NCBI GenBank assembly: GCA_003233615.1 | Contig: QIMB01000364.1 | Coordinates: 1 to 6,779, forward strand | Length of the DNA: 6,779 nucleotides | Reading direction: 5' to 3' | Source of the DNA: Nitrospirota bacterium | GTDB lineage: Bacteria > Nitrospirota > Nitrospiria > Nitrospirales > UBA8639 | Shown: positions 1 through 6,549 of the stretch, piece by piece | Numbering within the stretch: the stretch's first letter is position 1 | How the letters are laid out: every line of letters begins with the position of its first letter | Notes under the pieces: generated by a model | Database searches by the model: none | Told to the model about the DNA's origin: nothing | Seen by the model: only the letters and a program-made list of their open reading frames with translations | Position numbers and translations under genes: made by a program

Positions 1-116
1 AGTCATACATTTACATACATTCATACTTCAAAATTTACTTGTACTGTTAATTTTTCAATATAAATCCCTTTTTGATTCCGGCTTGTCCAGGTTAGGATTG
101 ATCAATAGATAATGTG
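1..116. other. Non-coding tail downstream of the ROK gene
   Basis: This AT-rich stretch follows the ROK stop codon and contains no supported gene. At the extreme left edge CATACATT occurs twice (4-11 and 14-21), followed by a partial copy CATAC (22-26). AAAATT and AATTTT arms flank about 13 bases around 31-56, but this pairing is all A/T and I do not call it a terminator. The window edge cuts the region, so its full extent is unknown. Confidence 0.5.
4..26. repeat. Short CATACATT direct repeat
   Basis: Two exact CATACATT copies and a third partial copy lie in 23 bases at the left edge of the window, with start-to-start spacings of 10 and 8 bases. The array may continue beyond the window. It could be a small simple repeat or part of a regulatory region for the next gene; nothing here decides between them. 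Confidence 0.5.
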
Positions 117-1058
117 TCACTTGATCCCACCCTGATCGATAGCCGCACAAATAGCAGCCAGATCCCCGATTTTCTCAGCAAGCTGCGCAGGAACGACTTC
201 ACAAACCTCGAACGATTCGCGAAGAGCTTCTTTCTTAAACTCCTCCATAGCCGGACGCATGAGAAGCGAACCCAACCTAAATCCTAATCCGCCTAATATT
301 ATCTTCTGAGGATTCACCAAATCTGCTATTAACGCAAAGGCGCGACCGAGATATTTTCCTGATCTTTCGAGGACTGCAATTGCATGTGCATCTCCGCTAT
401 TGGCAAGATCGCTAAGCTCGCGGGCAGAGATCCCACCGGGCCAACAGTTGGGAAACATTACGCCGGCCAACTTCTCCATCCCTGCCCCGCTGCAATATGC
501 CTCCAAGGAGCCGTACTTTCCATAAGCAAAAGGACCATCATCGGTAACTCTAATATGCCCGATCTCACCGGCCGTAAAACTTGATCCTCTATAAAGGTGT
601 CCATCGAGTATGAGTCCGGCTCCGAAACCGGTTCCCAATGTAAGGAATACTATGCTGCGTGAACCTCTCCCAGCTCCGAAAAAGTATTCCGCCAGAGCTC
701 CTGCGTTTCCATCGTGTTCGATGTATGCCGGAAGCTTGAACTCTTCGCTAAGCAATTTCTTTAAGGGTATATCGTGCCATCCCGGAAGATGTGGAGGAGA
801 TTTAATTATCCCCTCAGGTACATCTAAAGGTCCGCCAACAGACACACTGATGGCTCTAGCACCAGATCCATCTTTCAAAACCGCCGATATAACTCTGCAC
901 AATTCATTAAAGTATTCCTGAAATTTTCGATCGGGCTTTGTTGGAAATTCATTACGCAAGAGAATCTCGCCGGACGATGTCCCGCACACTACAGCCGTCT
1001 TTGTTCCGCCTATGTCAATTCCAAGAATATGTTGTAGCTGCATTTTGTTATATACCAT
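117..1058 (-). CDS. ROK-family sugar kinase (zinc-site-less type)
   Basis: This is a cytoplasmic ROK-family protein of 313 residues, the usual length for a single-domain sugar kinase. No N-terminal helix-turn-helix is present, so it is a kinase rather than a NagC/XylR-type repressor. The ATP phosphate loop DIGGTK is at 15-20. The catalytic aspartate is expected to be D116 in EHDGNAG (114-120). The second phosphate motif LGTGFGAG is at 141-148 and GEIGH at 164-168. The usual ROK zinc motif CxCGxxGCxE is replaced by F177-x-Y179-G-x-x-G-S184-x-E186: all three cysteines are lost while H168 and E186 remain. The start is bounded by an in-frame TGA two codons upstream (1062-1064). M1 and M6 are both possible, and neither has a clear Shine-Dalgarno sequence. 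The substrate, probably a hexose, cannot be read from the sequence. It is the last gene of the locus and may have its own promoter in the 135-bp gap upstream. Confidence 0.93.
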   Translation of the reverse strand: MVYNKMQLQHILGIDIGGTKTAVVCGTSSGEILLRNEFPTKPDRKFQEYFNELCRVISAVLKDGSGARAISVSVGGPLDVPEGIIKSPPHLPGWHDIPLKKLLSEEFKLPAYIEHDGNAGALAEYFFGAGRGSRSIVFLTLGTGFGAGLILDGHLYRGSSFTAGEIGHIRVTDDGPFAYGKYGSLEAYCSGAGMEKLAGVMFPNCWPGGISARELSDLANSGDAHAIAVLERSGKYLGRAFALIADLVNPQKIILGGLGFRLGSLLMRPAMEEFKKEALRESFEVCEVVPAQLAEKIGDLAAICAAIDQGGIK

Positions 1059-1193
1059 ATTTCATGAATCAATGTGCAAAAGAATCCGAAACACCTTCTT
1101 TTTATCCTAATTGGTTAGATTCTTTGGCATTATGTTTCACATAACTTGTGTCACACAAAAGTGCTTGGAGTTAAACGTGACAAAAGGTTGTGC
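1059..1193 (-). promoter_or_regulatory. Possible promoter region of the ROK gene
   Basis: On the minus strand TTGTGT (plus positions 1153-1158) is followed after 18 bases by CATAAT (1129-1134), a passable sigma70-like -35/-10 pair about 70 bases upstream of the ROK start. The pair overlaps two adjacent palindromes, which is how a regulated promoter often looks. The -35 box is a modest match and Bacteroidota-type promoters would differ, so the assignment is tentative. I see no hairpin plus T-run terminator for the upstream gene here, so read-through into the ROK gene is also possible. Confidence 0.35.
1130..1158. promoter_or_regulatory. Twin adjacent palindromes, candidate operator
   Basis: Two perfect inverted repeats sit side by side: TTATGT-TTC-ACATAA at 1130-1144 and TTGTGT-C-ACACAA at 1146-1158. 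Their cores, TGTTTCACA (1133-1141) and TGTGTCACA (1147-1155), agree at 8 of 9 bases and are 14 bases apart, so the pair is also a direct repeat. This suggests two sites for one dimeric regulator. Read on the minus strand they could form two small hairpins, but no T-run follows, so a terminator is unlikely. No regulator gene lies in the window. Confidence 0.45.
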
Positions 1194-1745
1194 TCAGTCT
1201 ATCCTGTGGAGAATATATACCACAGGCTCACCCTGTTTCCTGGAATTCCTGGTGTTAGTCACTGTCAGTGTCTTCCCGTCAGATGAGAGCTGGTAGTGAC
1301 TGTGCAACACGATTTTATACGTGCCCTGGGACACCACAACCGTGAAATAGGAGGTCAGGTCAAACGACGATTTGTCGCTCCCCTGTACCGCCTTGCTCTT
1401 AACGGTTTGATCAGACCCTATTGCCACGGCTTCATAACCGAATATGGGCAAGTCCCCACTAGGCCAGACAGAGGTAGTCTCAGAACCATTTAGGACAACA
1501 TTGGTTGTAGTTGTTATTTCGGCGTACTCACTAGTCGCGACCTGTTCAATAGTCATCCTGTTGTTGCCATTAGGAATTATTCTTATAATAATTCCGGCTT
1601 CATCAAAAAAGTCGGCGTGCTTGCTCTGTGTTTTATCAATATTCCACGTTCCGGCGAATCCCTGGGCACTGCTTACACTCGACACTGAAACAACAAGCAG
1701 AAAGGCGATCACGATCATCAACACAAAAGAGATATGTCTTTTCAT
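1194..1745 (-). CDS. Small secreted protein, paralog B
   Basis: I do not recognise a characterised family for this 183-residue exported protein. Residues 1-27 form a type I signal peptide: MKRH, a hydrophobic core, then SSVSSA with likely cleavage at A27-Q28. The mature part opens with FAGTWNIDKTQSK, a GTWxxDxxxS start seen in small lipocalin-like, beta-rich secreted proteins, and continues with alternating hydrophobic and polar strands. It has no cysteine and no lipobox, so it should be soluble in the periplasm or secreted. It is clearly paralogous to the gene just upstream (1809-2369): about 59 of the last 79 residues are identical, whereas the N-terminal half is much less conserved. The start is supported by GAGGA (1752-1756) six bases before ATG. 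The 63-bp gap to its paralog suggests co-transcription with it. A ligand-binding or accessory role for the GxGYxYP protein is only inference. Confidence 0.88.
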   Translation of the reverse strand: MKRHISFVLMIVIAFLLVVSVSSVSSAQGFAGTWNIDKTQSKHADFFDEAGIIIRIIPNGNNRMTIEQVATSEYAEITTTTNVVLNGSETTSVWPSGDLPIFGYEAVAIGSDQTVKSKAVQGSDKSSFDLTSYFTVVVSQGTYKIVLHSHYQLSSDGKTLTVTNTRNSRKQGEPVVYILHRID

Positions 1746-1808
1746 TTTATGTCCTCAAAATTTAATGCATAAACACTGATTACGTTAAATTAAATGTCGG
1801 TATATGTC

Positions 1809-2369
1809 TCAGTCCGCTTTGTGGAAGACGTACACTGCCTGCTTATCGTATTTTCTGGAATTCCTGGTCTCGGTGACCGTGAGCGTTTTTCCATCAGGTG
1901 ACAACTTGTAATGACTATGCAATACTATATTGTAAGTACCCTGCGATACGAGCACAGTGAAATACGACGTGAGGTCAAATGCAAACTTGTCGCTGCCTTG
2001 CACCGCCTTTGTCTTTATCGTCTGATTCGGTCCGATAGCAACTGCTTCAAAACTGAAACTCGCAAGGTTTCCTCTCGGATGTATAGAGGTTGTTTCAGGT
2101 GCGTTCAGGTCTACGTTGAGCTTTGATTTCCTCCAACCCGCCTCGGTGCTTGTTAAATCTTCGATTACCATCTTTCCGTTCCCTTCCGGAATGATCTTCA
2201 TCTGATACCGCATCTCGCCGGATTCGAAGAACGCACCGACATTCTTGCTCTGTGACTTATCGAAGTTCCATGTACCTACGAAACTCTGAGCCTTGCTGAG
2301 GCCCGGTATCGAAGCTGTGATCAGAAAGATCACCATAATTGTCCAATTGTGAAAAACTTCTCTTTTCAT
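1809..2369 (-). CDS. Small secreted protein, paralog A
   Basis: This is an exported protein of unknown function, 186 residues from the start chosen here. A longer reading frame to 2435 is open, but it would overlap the preceding gene by 50 bases and put a polar extension before the signal peptide. ATG at 2367-2369 has AAAGG (2377-2381) seven bases upstream and gives a normal signal peptide, MKREVF then a hydrophobic core ending GLSKA, with likely cleavage at A27-Q28 as in paralog B. The mature chain begins QSFVGTWNFDKSQSK and looks beta-rich, possibly lipocalin-like. The C-terminal half carries the blocks shared with paralog B: EAVAIG, KAVQGSDK, FDLTSYFTV, VSQGTY, IVLHSHY and DGKTLTVT. Only 16 bases separate it from the end of the GxGYxYP gene, so the two are almost certainly translated from one message. 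Confidence 0.88.
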   Translation of the reverse strand: MKREVFHNWTIMVIFLITASIPGLSKAQSFVGTWNFDKSQSKNVGAFFESGEMRYQMKIIPEGNGKMVIEDLTSTEAGWRKSKLNVDLNAPETTSIHPRGNLASFSFEAVAIGPNQTIKTKAVQGSDKFAFDLTSYFTVLVSQGTYNIVLHSHYKLSPDGKTLTVTETRNSRKYDKQAVYVFHKAD

Positions 2370-2385
2370 TTTCAAGCCTTTGAAG

Positions 2386-4014
2386 TTAACGTGTAAATTG
2401 ATATTGTGTTTTGAAAGTCGGATCCATCGCAGCAAGCTTCAGGAACTCATCTATAGGTACAATTTTGAATTCAGGACCCAAATGTTTCATTATGTCCATG
2501 ACTTCCTTCACGTCGGTATACTCGCGCACATGAAAAAAGAGGAAATATGGCCGCTTGGGGTTAAGAGTCGCGAGTTCCTTAAGATCTCCGACCACCTCCT
2601 TCTCTGACCGTGTTGGAGGCAGATAGTAATCAAAAGACATAAATGCTCTACCATTCTTGACAGCGAACGTATGAGCCGGTCCGTAGCCATTCACGAAACC
2701 GATGGCATTCGGCATATACTTGAAATAAGCGTCAACGATATTCTTTGGTAGATCCCGAGTCAGTGAGTCGGAAGCATCGAAAATCTCAAACATGTTTAGA
2801 TCAAGATCCTTCATGAGTTTTGAAGCCATCTTGATTGCCGTAGGCAAATACTTCGGAGGTATTGCTTTGGGATACATATAACTCGGACCACCTAGCGTTC
2901 CGATAAAGAAATCATTCGGCGTAGCCTGTTCATAATAGAATTGCAATATCGCCGGTGCGTAGTGATACAAATACATATTTACTTCCCACCCATAGGGAAT
3001 TTGTCCGCGTCCGGGTCTGAGCCATGCACCGATTCCGAGTCCGTCACTTTGAATGAAAGATACGTATATTTTTTTCTCTACTTTGAGATTTTTCAGATTA
3101 CTGTGAGATGCTTTGAACTTATAGCCGGGAGGAAGTTTGATCCAACGATTGAAGCTCATGTTGGGAAGTGTGTTCAGCCCCTCAACACGAAGAGCGTAAT
3201 GTGAAGCCAACGTTACGTACGAATGCTCATAATCCTTCATGTAGGAGTGCCAGCCGAAGAGGAAAGAAAACGGTTTCATCTTACTGTAAAGCATGGAAAC
3301 GAGTTTATACTGGGTTACCGACGATGGCAGCGTAGATAGATCGTAGAAAAAGGCTCTGTCTGCAATACCCATATCGGCAACCCCCGGCTGCATTCTTTTC
3401 CCCTCTTCGCCTCCCATGTAAATAAGCTCCTTATGGCTGCTCTTGTTCCAATAATGATTATAGGCCCACTTGTATATCTGGGTCGTGTCCATGTTCTCGA
3501 ACTTCCCGCGAAAATCGGCAAGCATCTTGAAACCAAGCTTCTCCATCATCGGGATCTGATCTGGAGCAACAACGACACCATCCATGATTCCCGCAGCCGT
3601 AAACGAGAGCACAATTGAGTCCCTAATCTTCTGGTCATAAACTATGTATCCCTTCACGTATTTCCGGAATTTCACAAGGGCATCGGGAACCGACTTAATC
3701 ATCATGTAGTCCACGTGATGTTGTTCATGATAGAAATCGAGAAGTGCTTGGGTATTCGTGTAAACATAGTGCAAACCGTACAACAAATACAATCTTGGAG
3801 CAGTTCTATTTACAAGTCCCTGAAGACTTATGAGCAGTGCCTGTTGGGGTAAGTCCCCGGTTATTTCCCAATTCCCCTCTACGTTCATTACCGAAACATG
3901 GATAGTCTTTTCCGAGTATTTCGCGAAAGCCTGATCGCTAACCAACAATATTCCGATTGCAGCTAACAGAGAATACGCAAGTGCTCGCATCAAAATTGAC
4001 TTATTAGACTTCAT
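2386..4014 (-). CDS. Secreted GxGYxYP-family protein, putative glycoside hydrolase
   Basis: This 542-residue exported protein resembles the GxGYxYP family, a two-part family (N- and C-terminal domains) usually annotated as putative glycoside hydrolase with no proven reaction that I know of. A signal peptide covers 1-31 with likely cleavage AFA-K32. The N-terminal part has the family's QALLISLQGLVNRTAPRLYL block (58-77), followed by alternating alpha/beta sequence. The C-terminal part has YVSFIQSDG (317-325), an aromatic-rich stretch, and the signature as GGPSYMYP (375-382), where the third motif position is S378 rather than G. FVNGYG follows at 440-445, then a FLFFHVREY strand (491-499) and an end at VPIDEFLKLA (519-528). 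The SDG is followed by LGIGAW, where I would expect an acidic DN-type continuation, so the active site may be altered. AGGAG (4021-4025) lies six bases before ATG. It leads a tight cluster with the two small secreted paralogs. Family membership is fairly sure; the hydrolase role is not. Confidence 0.85.
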   Translation of the reverse strand: MKSNKSILMRALAYSLLAAIGILLVSDQAFAKYSEKTIHVSVMNVEGNWEITGDLPQQALLISLQGLVNRTAPRLYLLYGLHYVYTNTQALLDFYHEQHHVDYMMIKSVPDALVKFRKYVKGYIVYDQKIRDSIVLSFTAAGIMDGVVVAPDQIPMMEKLGFKMLADFRGKFENMDTTQIYKWAYNHYWNKSSHKELIYMGGEEGKRMQPGVADMGIADRAFFYDLSTLPSSVTQYKLVSMLYSKMKPFSFLFGWHSYMKDYEHSYVTLASHYALRVEGLNTLPNMSFNRWIKLPPGYKFKASHSNLKNLKVEKKIYVSFIQSDGLGIGAWLRPGRGQIPYGWEVNMYLYHYAPAILQFYYEQATPNDFFIGTLGGPSYMYPKAIPPKYLPTAIKMASKLMKDLDLNMFEIFDASDSLTRDLPKNIVDAYFKYMPNAIGFVNGYGPAHTFAVKNGRAFMSFDYYLPPTRSEKEVVGDLKELATLNPKRPYFLFFHVREYTDVKEVMDIMKHLGPEFKIVPIDEFLKLAAMDPTFKTQYQFTR

Positions 4015-4081
4015 CTTTAACTCCTGTTTTTTAAAAGGGTACCTTTAAAAACTATTTTATTGATACCGTTATTTTATTAAA

Positions 4082-4109
4082 ATATTACTCATAGTTTTCT
4101 AAAAACCAA
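4082..4109 (-). promoter_or_regulatory. Candidate promoter of the GxGYxYP cluster
   Basis: On the minus strand TTGGTT (plus 4104-4109) is separated by 16 bases from TAATAT (4082-4087), about 68 bases before the start codon of the GxGYxYP gene. The surroundings are strongly AT-rich, so a chance match is quite possible. A short GG/CC-centred inverted repeat, AAAGG-GTA-CCTTT (4034-4046), lies in the implied leader between this site and the ribosome binding site. Confidence 0.3.
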
Positions 4110-4336
4110 ATTTTTGTTCCTCTTTTTTTTATTAAACTAGTCCATTTACTGATTTGTGGTTGGAAGCCACGAAAAGCAGACTCCGCATGTTCAATCCAGC
4201 AAAAGAAGTTGGTATACTTACGTTATATTTAGAAGATTTTGCTTAACCATTCACGACCTTTAATACAAGAATCGTTGTAGCAAGTAAGAATGAAGCTAAA
4301 TTGATCAGAATTACAGAAAGATCGGCTCGCATGATT

Positions 4337-4358
4337 CCATACACTGATCAGAGTATGG
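4337..4358. promoter_or_regulatory. 22-bp near-perfect palindrome, candidate operator
   Basis: Outer arms CCATAC (4337-4342) and GTATGG (4353-4358) flank a centre of CTGATCAG (4344-4351). Only the base pair at 4343/4352 (A opposite A) breaks the symmetry, so 20 of 22 positions are symmetric. It has no T-run on either side, which argues against a terminator. Size and symmetry suit a dimeric repressor site such as those of LacI or GntR-type sugar regulators, but it lies about 320 bases upstream of the next start codon, far for simple repression. Confidence 0.45.
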
Positions 4359-4539
4359 CATACAGATATTGTAGCAGAAGTCGTAGTAAATATACCTTTT
4401 TTCAATGACGCTTTCTAAGCACTCACCATTTATGGGAGAAGTACCATTGTTGAAAGAAAGGCTTCTGTATCCAGTGCATAAGTATAATTGGTCGATATCA
4501 ATTTAGTTACCACAGCATCTCCTATGTATGATGGATGCC

Positions 4540-6462
4540 CTACTTGATTTTCCGTGATTTCTGAATACTGCTCGACTGCTGGTTAGCACTTTTCCGAGAA
4601 CGTTTTCCAAAGTACAACATTATGGCGCCGAACAGAACCAAAATGCTTGCCAAAATACCAATAATTGACATTTGTTCTCTCGGCACACCAGAAAAAAATA
4701 GTAGGCTAACGAGAAGTCCCATGAACATCGTTATACCGCCGATAACCGGAAAAGTGGATATCTCTTTTCTGCCAGCTCCAAAAACTTCCTTCATTACATC
4801 GACAGGCGTATCAAGTTTCTTGAAAAACTTATTTACCACTTTCCTCTGCTCCTCCGTTTCTGTCCCAAAGAGATGCGAAAAGATAAAAAGGCTTATTCCG
4901 AGTGCTGCAGCGGACGTGGCGATCAATGAGATGATAACTCCGTTCAAAGGAGTTGAGGCGGTCATCAGGAAGAAAACAAAAAGGGCAATAGCCACAACTG
5001 ATGAGATCACCGCCGATTGTTCTTTGCTTTTCTTGTAAAGGATGCCCAGCGAATAGGACTCGACAAACAGCACAAGGGTTGACACAAATTGAGCATATAT
5101 CTGCTCGCCAATTGTCCATCCCAAGACATACCTCGTGGTTATTCCTATAATAAGTCCCCAAACCATCACAGCGATACCTGCCCACCTCGAAGCCTTCCTG
5201 ATTAACAGTCCCAAAGCGATCGGAAGCACGATGGGAATGTTCAGCAACGTGAAGAAGACCTGCATCAGATTGAAGATGCCGAACTTACTCTTTGCAAATA
5301 TGATAGCCTCTAGCATAACAACAACCCCGATGAGGATCGAAGAGATACGACCGACTTTTAAGAGTTTTTGGTCGCTAGCAGACTTGTTAATGAGACCCTG
5401 ATAAATATCGCGGGAAAATATTGACGATACTAAATTATATACTGTGCTTAGCGCACTCATTGTAGCAGCAAGCATTGCTGCAAGGAAAACACCTATCACA
5501 CCGTTCGGAAGAAGCTTGAGGGCCAATGCGACAAACACAAGATCTTGAGGGTTGTGTCCCACATACGGATGAAAGAACGGGATTTGAGCAAGATTTGGCC
5601 AAATGACGCTAGCAACAAGGGGTGGAATGCCGAAAACAAAAGGCACCGTCAGGAAGAGTATGCCGGCCATTTTTCCGACGCGCTTTGCATCTCGCTCATC
5701 TTTCACACTATAGAACCTCTGTGCCTGACCGGCAGCCGTACTAAGCGACATGATCACGAACACTCCTACTAACCAATTTGTTCCGTAATGGATCCCGTTG
5801 TATATGTGATCCAAACTCAACGAAGGAAGAGCTTTGAGAAGCCCCCCAAGACCTCCAACAAGGTTAAGGCTGAGCGGCATTACTATGAAAGTCACGCTTA
5901 GAAGAATGACACCCTGAACGACATCAGTGATCGAAACCGCCCAAAGCCCACCCATAAACGTATAGAGAAGTATTACTGTGCCCATAACCAAGATAACAGT
6001 ACTTATATTCACCCCCATGACAGGAGCAAATATCTCGCTAGTTGCAGCTAGCTGCACACCGGCAGCAAGTATATAGCTAGCAGACACTACCCACCCGAAG
6101 AACTGTTGTGTCGTGATATTGAACCGGGTGTATGTGTACTCTACCGGAGAAATTGAACGAGTCCTTCGCCACTTAGCAGCTGTCAACTGTGAACCTACAA
6201 AATATGATATGCCCCAGGTTCCAAAATACAATATTGCGAACAGACCCGTATTATATGCAAATCCTGCCGCACCCGTGAAAGTCCAAGCACTGAAATTACC
6301 CATATACAGCGTCATACCGGACATCCACCAGGGAATCATGCTTCCTCCTGCAAAATACTCCTTCGCGCCCTTGTTGACCCGGTTGAAGTAGAATCCGATA
6401 CCGAGCATAAACAAGAAATAGACTGCTACGACGGAGTAGTCGAGAAAGTTGAGGGACTTCAT
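4540..6462 (-). CDS. Sodium:solute symporter (SSS/SLC5 family), probably sugar uptake
   Basis: This inner-membrane protein couples sodium influx to uptake of a small solute, here most likely a monosaccharide given its neighbours. At 640 residues it has the long SLC5-like form with extra C-terminal helices. TM1 starts at LDYSVVAVYFLFML (7-20). KEYFAGGSMIPWW (34-46) and GNFSAWTFTGAAGFAY (55-70) are the classic N-terminal SSS blocks. GGLWAVSITDVVQG (171-184) matches the SSS signature region. AAMLAATMSALSTVYN (328-343) is the sodium-site helix with S336, S339 and T340 as likely ligands, followed by FSRDIYQ (349-355). A cytoplasmic segment with KFFKKLDTPVDV (545-556) precedes the last two membrane helices (about 572-590 and 598-618) and a basic serine-rich tail. 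AAAGGA (6468-6473) lies five bases before ATG. It stands apart from the next gene by 525 bases, so it probably has its own transcript. Family is certain; substrate is inferred. Confidence 0.95.
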   Translation of the reverse strand: MKSLNFLDYSVVAVYFLFMLGIGFYFNRVNKGAKEYFAGGSMIPWWMSGMTLYMGNFSAWTFTGAAGFAYNTGLFAILYFGTWGISYFVGSQLTAAKWRRTRSISPVEYTYTRFNITTQQFFGWVVSASYILAAGVQLAATSEIFAPVMGVNISTVILVMGTVILLYTFMGGLWAVSITDVVQGVILLSVTFIVMPLSLNLVGGLGGLLKALPSLSLDHIYNGIHYGTNWLVGVFVIMSLSTAAGQAQRFYSVKDERDAKRVGKMAGILFLTVPFVFGIPPLVASVIWPNLAQIPFFHPYVGHNPQDLVFVALALKLLPNGVIGVFLAAMLAATMSALSTVYNLVSSIFSRDIYQGLINKSASDQKLLKVGRISSILIGVVVMLEAIIFAKSKFGIFNLMQVFFTLLNIPIVLPIALGLLIRKASRWAGIAVMVWGLIIGITTRYVLGWTIGEQIYAQFVSTLVLFVESYSLGILYKKSKEQSAVISSVVAIALFVFFLMTASTPLNGVIISLIATSAAALGISLFIFSHLFGTETEEQRKVVNKFFKKLDTPVDVMKEVFGAGRKEISTFPVIGGITMFMGLLVSLLFFSGVPREQMSIIGILASILVLFGAIMLYFGKRSRKSANQQSSSIQKSRKIK

Positions 6463-6520
6463 TTACATCCTTTCTTGGTTTTACTTGATCTTTTTATTTG
6501 AGTGCAACAATGACAAGAAT

Positions 6521-6535
6521 TCTTCCCAAGGAAGA
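6521..6535. promoter_or_regulatory. Perfect 15-bp inverted repeat in the symporter leader
   Basis: TCTTCC (6521-6526) and GGAAGA (6530-6535) are exact inverted copies around CAA. If the promoter proposed just upstream is real, this repeat would lie about 10-25 bases into the transcript, a usual place for a repressor site. It could also be a small leader hairpin or chance. Confidence 0.35.
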
Positions 6536-6549
6536 CGATGACAGATGAA

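Larger units (their letters stand above)
4015..4539. other. 525-bp intergenic region without a supported gene
   Basis: This gap between the symporter stop and the GxGYxYP start is long compared with the rest of the locus. No reading frame here looks like a gene: the longest one noted (plus strand, 4247-4408) has a usable ATG only 25 codons before its end, no ribosome binding site and no recognisable family. The region holds a weak hairpin right after the symporter (GCATC 4515-4519 with GATGC 4534-4538, no T-run), a near-perfect 22-bp palindrome (4337-4358), and an AT-rich promoter-like end (4015-4140). A regulatory or small-RNA function, or a decayed gene, cannot be excluded. Confidence 0.6.

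Noticed and set aside
113..120. TGTGTCAC at the ROK stop codon as another copy of the 1147-1155 operator core
   Set aside because: It lacks the flanking symmetric half and overlaps coding sequence; an eight-base match in a window of this size is not surprising.
1194..2369. The two small secreted genes as toxin-immunity or effector proteins
   Set aside because: Both have standard signal peptides and matching folds; nothing resembles a toxin domain, and neither protein looks like a cytoplasmic immunity partner.
2370..2435. A 22-residue N-terminal extension of the small secreted paralog A
   Set aside because: It would overlap the end of the GxGYxYP gene, has no ribosome binding site, and would place polar sequence before a normal signal peptide. 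ATG at 2369 has AAAGG and aligns with the start of paralog B.
4034..4046. AAAGG-GTA-CCTTT in the GxGYxYP leader as an operator
   Set aside because: The arms are only five bases with AT-rich flanks; it is too weak to call separately.
4247..4408. A 53-codon open stretch on the plus strand in the long gap
   Set aside because: Its first ATG leaves only 25 codons, no ribosome binding site precedes it, the translation matches no family I recognise, and it contains the palindrome. Chance is the simpler explanation.
4515..4538. A hairpin just after the symporter stop as an intrinsic terminator
   Set aside because: The stem is only about five pairs plus a bulge and no T-run follows on the minus strand.
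4622..5038. A 138-codon plus-strand frame opposite the symporter 3' end
   Set aside because: It lies wholly antisense to a clear symporter, has no family features, and is best explained by codon bias of the real gene.
4829..5185. A 118-codon minus-strand frame inside the symporter gene
   Set aside because: It is an alternative frame of the symporter coding sequence, whose own frame has continuous SSS homology and membrane helices across this region.
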